In this document: piece after piece, positions 1 through 9,524 of the stretch
Numbering within the stretch: position 1 is the first letter of the stretch
Layout of the letters: the number at the start of each line of letters is the position of its first letter
DNA from: Salvia splendens
Lineage: Eukaryota; Streptophyta; Magnoliopsida; Lamiales; Lamiaceae
Assembly (NCBI RefSeq): GCF_004379255.2
Contig: NC_056046.1
Coordinates: forward strand, 1,488,001-1,552,000
Reading direction: 5' to 3'
DNA: 64,000 nt
Made by a program: the position numbers and the translations under genes
Notes under the pieces: generated by a model
Database searches by the model: none
Told to the model about the DNA's origin: nothing
What the model saw: the letters and a program-made list of their open reading frames with translations, nothing else

Positions 1-1
1 G

Positions 2-673
2 AAGATTTCTTATGCTAATGCAATTGGGTCTGTAATGTATTTGATGGTAAGTACTAGGCCTGATATTGCCTATGCAGTTTCATGCCTTAGTAGATATATG
101 TCAAATCCTGGATCTGTGCATTGGGAAGCTCTGAAATGGCTACTGAGATATCTCAAACATACTGCAAGATATGGATTGTGTTATTCTAAGTGTAAAGATG
201 GTGTTTCTTTAACTGGTTTTGTGGATTCTAACTATGCTAATGACAGGGATAAGAGGAAGTCAACTACCTCCTATGTGTTTACTGTTTGCAGCTCTTGTAT
301 CAGTTGGAAGTCTCAATTGCAGCATATAGTGGCATTGTCCACTACAGAGTCAGAGTACATTGCTATCACAGAAGCAATGAAAGAAGCAGTTTGGTTAAAG
401 GGAGTTCTCTCTGAGCTCAAATTTCTGAAGCTATCTCCCTCTGTGTTTTCTGATTCTCAGTCTGCAATACAGTTATGCAAAAACCCTGTCATTCATGATA
501 GAACTAAACATATTGATGTAAGGTTCCATTACATTAGGGACATAGCAGAAAAAGGTGAAGTTTTTCTGCATAAGGTGCACACTGATAAAAACCCTGCTGA
601 TATGGGTACAAAACCTCTGCCTACTGAAAAACTTATTTTCTGCATTAAATTCCTGCATTTTGATTTAGGATAG
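2..673 (+). CDS. Ty1/copia polyprotein, 3' end (reverse transcriptase tail and RNase H), partial
   Basis: The frame is open from the window edge (base 2) to a stop at 671-673. It matches the end of plant copia polyproteins: the end of reverse transcriptase (STRPDIAYAVSCLSRYMSNP) followed by RNase H with VDSNYANDRDKRKSTTSYVF, ALSTTESEYIA, a DSQSAIQLCKNPVIHDRTKH block and KNPADMGTKPL near the end. The visible acidic residues (VDSNYA, TESEY, SDSQSA) are those expected of the RNase H active site. RNase H degrades the RNA strand while the element copy is made. The visible part has no stop or frameshift, so the element may be young. gag, protease, integrase and the 5' LTR lie outside the window. 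Confidence 0.95.
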   Translation, partial: KISYANAIGSVMYLMVSTRPDIAYAVSCLSRYMSNPGSVHWEALKWLLRYLKHTARYGLCYSKCKDGVSLTGFVDSNYANDRDKRKSTTSYVFTVCSSCISWKSQLQHIVALSTTESEYIAITEAMKEAVWLKGVLSELKFLKLSPSVFSDSQSAIQLCKNPVIHDRTKHIDVRFHYIRDIAEKGEVFLHKVHTDKNPADMGTKPLPTEKLIFCIKFLHFDLG

Positions 674-928
674 TTGCATGCCCCGGGGATAAAAAGACCT
701 CAGTCATCCTACCTTCCTTGGTAAAGCTGGTATGAGGACTGAGGCAAGAAGCCCTCCTAGACTAATGGGTTTAGTCCCTCTGGTGTCTGGAGGCAGTTTG
801 GTGGTTCCCAAAAAGCCAGTGGACTTTGTCCTTTGGGGCTGAGGGGGCTGCCATATAGGCTGCGATGAATTTAACCTTAGCCGGTTGGTACTAGCTGGTT
901 TCACAGAATGGAAGTCCAAGGTGGAGTA
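674..928 (+). other. copia untranslated 3' internal region with polypurine tract
   Basis: This lies between the polyprotein stop and the LTR and has no convincing reading frame. It ends in a purine-rich run (CCAAGGTGGAGTA, about 916-928) directly before TGTTGAATATTGG. That arrangement is the usual polypurine-tract/LTR junction of plant copia elements and primes plus-strand synthesis. A second G-rich stretch (ggggctgagggggctg, about 835-850) lies further upstream. Confidence 0.7.
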
Positions 929-1791
929 TGTTGAATATTGGTGGACTTCATTTGGGCCTGGTTTATTTGTAGCCCATGTGTATCTTAATTGGGCCTGACC
1001 CAATTCACTCACCTCTCACTCCTGGATGCCGCCACGTGCCCCTTTCACTCGGATCCTTGTCTCCAGCCGTTGGATCCAGGTTTGTGTTTGTTATGAGAGT
1101 GAGACCCTTGGTCTTTCTGGTTCACTCTCATATTCTCACTCTCTCTCTACTCTCAGACGCTCTCTCTCTGTTCTCTCGCTCCCTCTCATCTGTTCTTCTT
1201 CTCCGACGGTTCTCCGCCGGATTTCTGATGCTCTCTCACGGTTGAAAGTGTAGAGGAGCTTGCTACAGTAACTAGGGAGACAACTGCTTCGGTTGCTGAG
1301 TAGTTGATGAACTAGGGTTTTATTTTGGAGCGTGTTCTGTGAGGTTTTGTTTCTTGAACGGTTAGATCTGGTGTTTAGGGGTTGTGTTGGCCTGGAATCG
1401 GGAGTGTGAGGTGATTCACCGGTTGATTCGGCGGTACTCCTTTGGATCTGAGTTCTGGAGAATGGGCTGTATCATCGGCGGGTGTCTGAGCCGTTGATTG
1501 TTGTTTATTTCATGTGTACTTAAGTTCTCTTGTCTATTTGTGACAGATCTGAGAAGATCTGTTTTCTTGTGTTACTGACTCGTTTACTTAGTGTACAGGT
1601 TAAAGGAGCTGGAGATAGGAAGCTATCGTGAACGTGTGTAATAGATAGCTTACTTTTCTGTAATCTGTATTTGAGATTGGTTGTAATCTTGAATGTATTA
1701 TCAGTCGCTTGGTTGGAGTTTGACTGAGCTCCCTATTCAAGAATAAAGAGGTCTTGGTAATTAGTGAACCCGATCTAGTCTGATCCCTACA
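929..1791 (+). mobile_element. 3' LTR of the Ty1/copia element
   Basis: It begins TGTTGAATATTGG after the polypurine tract and ends CCCTACA, giving the usual TG...CA limits and a length of about 863 bp. It contains CT-rich leader-like DNA (about 1135-1200) and an AATAAA signal at 1742-1747. The 3' boundary is inferred from the CA end and the change to AT-rich host DNA. The 5' LTR and the matching target duplication lie outside the window, so the limits cannot be cross-checked here. The element ends only about 120 bp from the stop codon of the adjacent resistance gene. Confidence 0.75.
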
Positions 1792-1910
1792 AAGGAAAAA
1801 GAGTATCCGTCTAATAAAAATTTACGACTAAAGAAGAAAAATACATATTACAATCGCAAATTCAATTTCAAAAAAGTAAACCAAACAGGTAGACATATAT
1901 TGCATTAGAC

Positions 1911-4900
1911 CTAATAATAATGGCGAAGTCGAAGTTGGGGATTATGTTGGGATATGGATCTCCAAGCTGAACCTTCCTCATCCTCTCCGTATGTTTTTAC
2001 TAGCTCTGATGATTTTCTGATATCCAACAGCAGCAAAGACGAGGAGACCTTGCGTAGCAGGCGAAGCGGCAGCTTCTTCAAACTCCGACACAAATTGATA
2101 GACAACTCAGTGAGACATGGCATGATGGAGATGGCCGCAGATTCTTCTTCTTCCTCCGTTATGTCCTCCCACTCCTCCCATTTGCGGCAATATTGAAATG
2201 TCAGTTGCTTGAGTTTGGGAAATGCAACAACAACAATATCATGAGATGAAGATTCTATTCCCAAAAACTCCCTTCCCACAAACATCAATTGCTCCACACT
2301 GGAAATAGAGAGAATTTCCAAGAAAGGTAGTTTCCCCATAGCCGGCAATGATGACACCTCACTCAAATCTCTCAGATAGATCTGTTTTATAAAGTTGAGG
2401 GGTGATGACATCAAATGCGGAAGCCTAGAGCCCTTATATTCAATGAGTACCAGAATGTTCAACGTGTGATGGGGTACGAGAGCTTCTACTAACTCCATCC
2501 ACATTGATGATGAAGATGATGATGATGCCTGCTCCGTTTCATTCATCGTAACCTCGAAAGATAGTTTGAGTGTTTCGAGTTTTTGAAGGAGTGTCTTCAA
2601 TTGTTCCTGTCGAGCATCTTCAACCAATTCCACCATTTCACTCATACTACTCAAGTAGATTTCCAATTCTAGAGATCCAACAAGAGGATGGTGTAAATTT
2701 TTCAGAAAACCAAACTTGTTGTATTGACTTCCTACTTTGAATGGACACAGTTCGAGTGTGTGGAGATTACTTAACTCACCTAATGCTTCAGGTAGACAGT
2801 TGATACTAGTGCCTTCTATCTTCAAGATTTGCAGTTCAACCAAACTACAAATGCTCTCTGGCAACTCCTTTAGTTCTTCATTCCCACTTAAGTCAAGTCG
2901 TCTTAACTGATCCAAATTCCCAATTTCTCGTGGAATCTCTTTTAGAGAGCAGTATGCTAAGGAAAGAGTTCGCAATTCAACCAAACTGCCCATGCTCTCT
3001 GGTAACTCCTTTAATTCTTCATTCATACTTAAGTCAAGTTGTCTTAACTGCACCAAATTCCCAATTCCTCTGCAAATCTCTTTTAGAGGGCAACCTCTTA
3101 AGGAAAGAGTTCGCAATTCAACCAAACGGCCCATGCTCTCTGGTAACTCCTTTAATTCTCTATTCCAACTTAAGTCAAGTTGTCTTAACTGCACTAAATT
3201 CCCAATTTCTCGTGGAATCTCTTTTAGAGAGCAGAGTTGTAAGGAAAGAGTTCGCAATTCAACCAATTTACACACGCTCTCTGGTAACTCCTTTATGTCT
3301 TCATTCTCACTTAAGTCAAGTCGTCTTAACTGCACCAAATTCCCAATTTCTTGTGGAATCTCTGTTAGGTGGCACAACGATAAGAGAAGAGTTTGCAAGA
3401 AATAAAGCCTGCATATGATTTCGAGGTCATCCTTTGATAATGTAATCCAACTAATATCCAACCATCTCAAGTGAATCAGCGTTTCCATTCCCATCGGAGG
3501 GCTCCTCTTAATTCTTAACACCCTAACACTTTTCATGCAATCACAAACTTTACAACTTTCGTCCCACTGTAGGCTCCGATATTCTTGCACATGAGAAACC
3601 AATGAAGAACCGCAAACTTGACAACTTGTCTCCTTGTCACCATTCTGCCTAAGAGACAGAGCAAAATCATGTACTATATCATGCATTTTACACCATTCTA
3701 TCTGCTCCCCCGACTTACTTTTCTCAATGTCTTGAAACAAACTACGCATTGCTAAATTCTTCAAGTTCTCTCGCCCTTTGAGCTCCAGTGCATCGTTTCC
3801 ACTATCCGAGCCTAGATAACCTTGCGCCATCCACTCTTCTATCAGGGTCTCCGCACCAATTCGGTAATCTTTAGGATAGACGGCACAATATGAAAAACAA
3901 CGCTTAAGAGTTGGGGACAAATCATTGTAGCTTAAAACCAAATGAGGAAAAAGATCTAATTTGGCATTCTCCAATTGCCATATTTCACTCTTCTCTACAT
4001 GTTCCCACCCTTCCAAATCCTTGAACTGCAGAAGTCTTCCTAAAACAACTGCAGCCAGAGGCAATCCATTGCACTTGCTAGCTATTTTCTTGCCAACATC
4101 CTCAAACTTTCCACATTCCTTCTCACTCTTTCCTTGAAGAGATGTGTCGCGCAATAAAGACCAACATTCTTCTTCACTAAGCTTATTTGGGTGATACATA
4201 TGATCGTCCAAGGTATGGAACATCTTAGCCACCGTTTCCTTTCTTGTTGTCACCAGAATTTTACTACCTACTGCACCACATTGGAGACTGATTTGAAGGG
4301 GCTCCCATTTTTTATTGTCGTCTGTCCAAACATCGTCAAGGACAAGAAGAAACTTTTTCCCTGAAACGGAAGCTTTTACTTTTTGTAATACCAATTCTAA
4401 TTGGTTGGTATTTGGAGGAATTGTTTCAGTTCCCACACTTTCAACTATATTTTTTGCAACTACGGTCGCAATAAAGGGATCAGAAACACACACCCAAATT
4501 TTTAACCAATCTTTCTCAAAATGAGGATGGTTAAAAATAAGTTGAGCAAGTGTGGTCTTCCCAAGTCCTCCCGTCCCAACTATAGACAGAATTTGGGTAT
4601 CATCACCATTAACCATCATATTCTTCACTATATCATCCCTTTTCTTATATATATCCGACCCATAAACCTTCTTCAAGTCAATTAAAGATGTGGTTGGTTC
4701 TTGTTGAGACTCGGGCGCAGGCAGAGAAATGACAAAATTAAAATCATCCTTCTCCTTTAAGATCTGATCAAGCGTGGCATTCACATGTTCTATTTTCTTG
4801 GCAATATCACGACGAAAAGAAATGTCCTTGAAACATAAACATGAAGATGGGATGAAGGAGCAGCCTCTCTTTTGCACAGGCTCGGGCTCAGCAAAATCTT

Positions 4901-5177
4901 CCAACTTATGTTTGAGAAGAGAGTAGTTCCATTCATCCAAAATGTCGTCCATCTCATAAGTCGTGGCTTCGAGCTTCTTCAGCCAACTTTTGACACTTTC
5001 ATCATTCACTCCTCTCTTTTCTGCATCATCCAACACCTTTCGGATCGTGTTGAGCTTCTTGGAAAGATTGAGAAGCTCCTTCTTCACACCTTTCACCAAA
5101 TTGACTTCATACCGAATCTTATCTTCTAACATAGTTGCAATTCTCCCCACCACTTCTGAAACAATAGCATCCGCCAT
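1911..5177 (-). CDS. CC-NBS-LRR (CNL) disease resistance protein, RGA-like
   Basis: Single exon of about 1088 aa. I chose the ATG at 5177 (MADAIVSEVV) because the Rx-type coiled coil starts there; an in-frame ATG at 5261 would add 28 atypical residues. Order of domains: coiled coil (1-160) with an EDVID-like EMDDILDEW at about 75-83; NB-ARC with P-loop GTGGLGKTT (about 201-209), kinase-2 FLLVLDDVW (276-284), RNBS-B GSKILVTTR, GLPLA (371-375), RNBS-D CFSYCAVYPKDYRI and MHD (498-500); then LRRs to the C-terminus. These proteins bind ADP/ATP and sense pathogen effectors in the cytosol. All key nucleotide-binding motifs are intact, so it looks functional. The central LRRs are nearly identical tandem copies of a 47-aa unit. 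A copia LTR lies just downstream. Confidence 0.96.
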   Translation of the reverse strand: MADAIVSEVVGRIATMLEDKIRYEVNLVKGVKKELLNLSKKLNTIRKVLDDAEKRGVNDESVKSWLKKLEATTYEMDDILDEWNYSLLKHKLEDFAEPEPVQKRGCSFIPSSCLCFKDISFRRDIAKKIEHVNATLDQILKEKDDFNFVISLPAPESQQEPTTSLIDLKKVYGSDIYKKRDDIVKNMMVNGDDTQILSIVGTGGLGKTTLAQLIFNHPHFEKDWLKIWVCVSDPFIATVVAKNIVESVGTETIPPNTNQLELVLQKVKASVSGKKFLLVLDDVWTDDNKKWEPLQISLQCGAVGSKILVTTRKETVAKMFHTLDDHMYHPNKLSEEECWSLLRDTSLQGKSEKECGKFEDVGKKIASKCNGLPLAAVVLGRLLQFKDLEGWEHVEKSEIWQLENAKLDLFPHLVLSYNDLSPTLKRCFSYCAVYPKDYRIGAETLIEEWMAQGYLGSDSGNDALELKGRENLKNLAMRSLFQDIEKSKSGEQIEWCKMHDIVHDFALSLRQNGDKETSCQVCGSSLVSHVQEYRSLQWDESCKVCDCMKSVRVLRIKRSPPMGMETLIHLRWLDISWITLSKDDLEIICRLYFLQTLLLSLCHLTEIPQEIGNLVQLRRLDLSENEDIKELPESVCKLVELRTLSLQLCSLKEIPREIGNLVQLRQLDLSWNRELKELPESMGRLVELRTLSLRGCPLKEICRGIGNLVQLRQLDLSMNEELKELPESMGSLVELRTLSLAYCSLKEIPREIGNLDQLRRLDLSGNEELKELPESICSLVELQILKIEGTSINCLPEALGELSNLHTLELCPFKVGSQYNKFGFLKNLHHPLVGSLELEIYLSSMSEMVELVEDARQEQLKTLLQKLETLKLSFEVTMNETEQASSSSSSSMWMELVEALVPHHTLNILVLIEYKGSRLPHLMSSPLNFIKQIYLRDLSEVSSLPAMGKLPFLEILSISSVEQLMFVGREFLGIESSSHDIVVVAFPKLKQLTFQYCRKWEEWEDITEEEEESAAISIMPCLTELSINLCRSLKKLPLRLLRKVSSSLLLLDIRKSSELVKTYGEDEEGSAWRSISQHNPQLRLRHYY
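2820..3400 (-). repeat. 141-bp tandem repeat encoding LRR pairs inside the CNL gene
   Basis: A 47-codon unit encoding two LRRs (core LVELRTLSL ... CSLKEIPREIGNLVQLR ... LDLS ... ELKELPES) is repeated about four times. The string ggaaagagtt on the + strand recurs at 2961, 3102 and 3243, exactly 141 bp apart. Copies differ by scattered substitutions and keep the frame. This looks like recent unequal crossing-over within the LRR domain. Confidence 0.9.
4556..4577 (-). promoter_or_regulatory. Possible miR482/miR2118 target site over the P-loop codons
   Basis: The mRNA-sense sequence over the P-loop (core GGGAGGACTTGGGAAGA) falls where the miR482/2118 superfamily is known to target many plant NLR transcripts. 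By eye about 17 of 22 positions fit a generic member from memory. No miRNA locus is visible in the window, so this rests on position and partial complementarity only. Confidence 0.3.
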
Positions 5178-6311
5178 TTTCTCTTCAATCCAATATATTG
5201 GGCTGTATATGGGACAAACATTCAGTTCTTTTTTCGTTTCAATTAGTAAAATTGAATTCATATGTTTTCTTGCTTTTTCATTTTTGACGAATTTGGCAAC
5301 GCGGCATTTTCTTGCAAATGGATTGAGATTTAGAGAATCAGCCTCACATGAAGAAGCATGTCAGGACGAAAATCTAAATACTAAAGCTACAGAAGCTACA
5401 AAAGCAACTGAAGATGAGGAGGAGGAGAAAGTCAGAGTCAAGGGGGAGTATTGAAAGTAAAAACTCCTCCGACTTTGAACAAATTATGCATTAGAGGTGA
5501 CCACAAGATGTTGTGGTCTAGTTTGTATTGTGTACACCATTGATACTAAAAGTTTCTTGAAACAGACAAATATCGACAGAGGGCGAAATGCCTCATGCAT
5601 ACTACGCAACTCTAGGAGTCTAGTCGAGTCGAGTCGGGTCGGGTTATTAAAAAAAATTCAAAATTCTTTGGTCGAGAAAGAGAGAAATAATTTGGTTAGA
5701 TGGAGAAGCGTCGGCTTCGATTTGATCTAGGCTACTGTGGTGGCCGTAGTTCAAAGATTTTAATTTGGACTAAAGTATTAAGTTACGTTATAATTTAGAG
5801 ATTTAATTAATTGGTTAATTAAGCCGACTATTCACGAACCAAAAAATTTAGAACCGGAACCAGTTCAAGCCTCAACTATCATTGAATGAATCTAACACTA
5901 ATTACTGTACAAAACAACAATTATGAGCAATTGATCAATAAAGGAAATTCTTGCACCTATACTCATATGGTCACACCAAATACATAATCTTTAATATTAA
6001 CACATGATTATTTCAAATTCAATAGTACAAATAAAATGAAGAAGACTAAAAAGAGCAATGAGAGAGTGCGACTTACCTGCACGGCTAGCTACTATATATG
6101 GTCGTGTGGCGGTCAACGGTGACAACGAGGCGGTGCTGGCCGATGATTTTGGAGCTGCTTGTTTAGGTAAAATCGTTGCTAACAGAGATTAAGTTTAAGG
6201 CTGGCTTAATAAAGAGGGACTCTGCCATCTACTTGAATATTAATAATAATACATTGCCAGCCGGCTAACAACTCATCAACATTAATTAATTAGAGCATCA
6301 TTAACAATGAA
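5178..6311. other. Upstream region of the CNL gene, no gene seen
   Basis: AT-rich DNA with only short frames. It should hold the promoter of the minus-strand CNL gene. A short GTCGA-type run (gagtcgagtcgggtcggg, about 5625-5645) is the only local pattern. I see no recognisable coding or RNA gene. Confidence 0.5.
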
Positions 6312-6333
6312 CAATAATAGTTTGAGATTTGCT

Positions 6334-6584
6334 CAGGGGCGTAGCGCAGTTGGCAACGGAGGGGCAGATCTTGCTGCAATGGGCCTGGGTTCGAATCCCA
6401 CTGCTGTCGTGTAGTTGCTTCCATCTCCCAAGGCCTCAAGTGTGAGGCCTTGGGAGATGGGCTTCTGGCAGCCAGTGGGTTAGGGCCTCCCCTTAACGGG
6501 CTACTGCGTACCCTGATTGAACCCCCTCACATGATGTCGGGCCGGAGTGTGGGGCCGCCAAGGCGACGGAATCGCCTTCTGCTT
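6334..6584 (+). mobile_element. tRNA-derived SINE with 22-bp target site duplication
   Basis: The 5' part is tRNA-like, with an A box (TAGCGCAGTTGG, 6342-6353) and a B box (GGTTCGAATCC, 6388-6398) forming an internal RNA polymerase III promoter. The 251-bp element is flanked by near-perfect 22-bp direct repeats at 6312-6333 and 6585-6606 (caataatagtttgagatt + tgct/agct), one mismatch apart, as expected of LINE-mediated insertion. There is no poly(A) tail; the 3' end is ccttctgctt. A perfect 18-bp hairpin sits in the middle. It is not a tRNA gene: the acceptor stem is not closed and tRNA-unrelated sequence continues. Confidence 0.88.
6421..6460. repeat. Perfect 18-bp inverted repeat with 4-nt loop inside the SINE
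   Basis: ccatctcccaaggcctca at 6421-6438 is followed by agtg and then its exact reverse complement at 6443-6460. It lies about 20 bp after the B box, so it should fold as a strong hairpin in the Pol III transcript. Confidence 0.9.
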
Positions 6585-6854
6585 CAATAATAGTTTGAGA
6601 TTAGCTGGAATGAACAATGAGTTTTTGGCACTTACTCGGAAATTTCAGAGAAAGTTCCATCTACCAACTCATTAACATTAATTTATTCAAGATCATGACA
6701 GATTAGTTATAGACTAATTCACTAGTGGCTCTTTATTGATGGTGCGCATTAACCATATTTTATTCAACTTCTACGCCAAAAATCAATGTCGGTCACGTGA
6801 TCGCATGTTTCAATGTACGCCAAAATCAATGTCGATCATGCTTACATCATACTA

Positions 6855-7147
6855 CTCCCTCCATATTTTAAAAATAACAATTCTTTCCATTTTAATTTAT
6901 TATTTAAAAATAACAACTTTCAAACATTTTATTTTAGTAAATCTTTACACCCGTATACATCAATTTATTTACTACTTATATCACTTAAACCTCCCTAATA
7001 AATGTAATCTACTAATATTAATTATATTACTTTTTTCTCCCCCTTACTTTATCAATTTTTCTCCCACTCTCTCTTATTTTACCAAATTGTGCATTGAAAT
7101 CCGTGTCATTTCAAATGTTTATATTTTTAAAAAACGGATGGAGGGAG
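6855..7147. mobile_element. Stowaway-like MITE
   Basis: The element starts CTCCCTCCATATTTTAAAAATA and ends with the inverted TTTTTAAAAAACGGATGGAGGGAG, about 293 bp. CTCCCTCC termini are typical of plant Stowaway (Tc1/mariner) MITEs. A TA precedes the 5' end, but the 3' flank reads TT, so the target duplication is imperfect. It codes for nothing. Confidence 0.75.
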
Positions 7148-7679
7148 TTGTATAATAAATTTGGCAATTTAAGTTGCTCACTTGAAGTAAAAGGCCCATA
7201 AAATATCGATTGGGCTTCAAGGACGACCCATTTCTATGATTCGGGTCTGAAAACGTAATAAATAAGTTACTCCAAAAAAACATGAACAATGTTAATCTCC
7301 AAAGCATAAGGTAAATAGAGAAGTAAATATGATTTCTGTCCATTCAATTAAATACTTATGTGATACAAAGTATATTTTGTAACTGGGTAGCACTTAAAAG
7401 TTAAAAGTTTGTCCGAATTGAAAAAACATATTTGGGTTACCCATATTACTTTTGTTCGAAGCATTTGACCTGTTGAATATGAATTTTTCTTTCATAGTTT
7501 TTAAGAAATCCTCAATTTCTCCGAGAAAGGGGTGACCGGTGGTCGGTTGACATACAAATGGAGAATTTATTTAATATTCACACACTAATTTAAAAGTTTA
7601 TTATCGTTTGAGTTTGCTGAAACCTGATAAATACGTACTAATTTTTTAATTCACTATCAAATAATCACTGACAACAAAT
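7148..7679. other. AT-rich spacer, nothing recognised
   Basis: Only short frames are present, and I see no repeat structure or RNA gene. Confidence 0.5.
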
Positions 7680-8690
7680 TATTTTATTATGAAATAATTT
7701 TACGATTTAAAATCATAAAAACGACTATATAAATATATATTCAATTTCTTATCATTATCATTCAATTAAAAAATAATAATCATTCACATCAAGTTATGTT
7801 GTTACTACATAATCTTCAAAATTCTAAATTATAAAATAAATACATGTATATACATTTAATTTTTTCGTATTATCATCCAACGAAAATAACTATAGTTGTA
7901 CTCATCCAATCATTTATAATTCCTAAAATTCTAAGTTATAAAAACGATTACATTTATATATACTTAATTTTTTGTGTCATTATTCAATGAAATAATCATA
8001 GTCATTCACATCCAATTAGTTTATTATGAAATAATCTATAAAAATTATGAGTTATAAAAATGACTACATGTATATATACTTCATTTCTTGGTGTTATCAT
8101 CCAACGAAATAATCATAGTCATTTCTTATTCAATTATTTTATCATTAAATTCATTAAAATTCTAAGTTATAAAAACGACAATATGTATATATATAGATAT
8201 ATATTTAGTGTTATTATCCAACGAAATAATTATTGTCATTCGCATCTAATTATTTTAATATTATTAAGTAAAATTATAATCATTGTCACTCACATTCAAC
8301 TATTTTATTATTAAATTATTTTTAAAATTATAAGTTATAAAAACGACTACATGTATATATACTTAATTTCTTATTGTTATCATCCAATGAAATAATATTA
8401 GTTTTTTATATCCAATTATTTTTTGTTAAATAATTCTTAAACTTTAAAGTTATAAAAATAAGTACTTGTATATATACTTAATTTCTTAGTGTTATCATCT
8501 AATAAAATTAGTCATTCGCATCCAATTATTCTATTAAGTAATCTATAAAATTCTGTTATAAAAGGACTAAGTGGATATACACTGAATTTATTAGTGTCGT
8601 CATTCAAGAAAATGATCATAGTATTTCACATTTCATTAATTTATTATTAAATAATCTTTAAAATTCAATGAAATAATAACTCGCATTGTT
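7680..8690. repeat. AT-rich minisatellite array, about 116-bp unit, roughly 8 copies
   Basis: Anchors of the form (g)ttataaaaacgactacatgt recur near 7713, 7828, 7936, 8051, 8167, 8333, 8450 and 8555. Spacing is about 105-117 bp apart from one 166-bp step. Each unit also carries ttcttagtgttatcatccaacgaaat... and ...tcattcacatccaattatttt. Copies are diverged by substitutions and small indels. Confidence 0.8.
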
Positions 8691-8695
8691 TCATT

Positions 8696-8831
8696 TTAAT
8701 GTCTCATTTTATAGCTCGCATTGTTTATCGTCGAAAATTCAATAAAAATTTTTACTAAAAATGGAAAGAGTGCAAGTAACTTGGGACGCCCAAAAAGGAA
8801 ATACGTGCGAGTAGTGCGGGACGGAGGGAGT
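8696..8831. mobile_element. Truncated Stowaway-like MITE, one end only
   Basis: The end gtgcgggacggagggagta is typical of Stowaway MITEs. I cannot find a matching CTCCCTCCGTCCC start upstream, so only one terminus survives and the left limit is a guess. The remnant lies directly between the two minisatellite arrays. Confidence 0.45.
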
Positions 8832-8934
8832 AGAATGTTTAGTGGAAATACACTCACGCTTTCATCTGCTTTACAGCAATGTGCTTTTTGCTTTTTCTTC
8901 AATATTTTAAGATTACCACTACCAGTAATCAATT

Positions 8935-9270
8935 GGGATTTGGGTGGGTTGTTACAGAATGAATATAATTACGATAATTATTTTCCAATGTGACCATAAA
9001 AAAGAATAAATTTGTGCAGCCTATTCTGTTTCAATATATTTAAGACGACCAGTAGTTGATTGGGTTGTTACAGAATGGTTATGGATCACGACCATTATAA
9101 ATTATTTTATAATGTCACCATAAAAAAGATAAATTAATGCAGCCTACTTTGTTTCAATATTTTTAAGACGACTAGTAGTCTATTGGGTTGTTACAGATTG
9201 GCTATATATTAGGACCATTATTTTCCAAGGTAGCCTTTAAAAAGAATAAATTTATGCTGCCTACTTTGTA
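8935..9270. repeat. Second tandem array, about 120-bp unit, three copies
   Basis: The string gggttgttacag recurs at about 8946, 9062 and 9184. Each copy contains ...gaccatta...ttttccaa/ttataatgt..., aaaaagaataaattt, a tgcagcctactttgt block and tttaagacgac.agtag. The sequence is unrelated to the neighbouring 116-bp array but has a similar unit length. Confidence 0.8.
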
Positions 9271-9524
9271 AATTTTAAAATAAAAAATTATACTAATAAA
9301 AAAATGATTTTATTTAATGTTTAAATTCCTCTACAGTATTATCTATATTTACTTATTCTTTAGAATAATAATTATGATTTGACTGAAATGAAGAATAAGA
9401 TAGTTAAACAAAAAGAAATATACTCAGATTTATACCCTACCAACTGTCTTGGCTCTGATAGGACAACACAATTTATAATTCAAAAATATTAAAGTACGAG
9501 AAATACTAGAATGAATAACGAGGG
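9271..9524. other. AT-rich spacer, nothing recognised
   Basis: No coding or structural signal is visible. Confidence 0.4.

Noticed and set aside
2930..3418. Repetitive plus-strand frame with HLSQVVLTAPNSQFL-type repeats
   Set aside because: It looks like a novel repeat protein but is the antisense of the 141-bp LRR repeat in the CNL gene.
6336..6410. tRNA gene
   Set aside because: A and B boxes are present, but there is no closed acceptor stem. The sequence continues into a 251-bp unit flanked by a 22-bp target duplication, so it is a SINE.
7680..9270. CRISPR array
   Set aside because: Units are about 116 bp, diverged and contiguous, without short identical repeats separated by unique spacers. 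The window is plant nuclear DNA.
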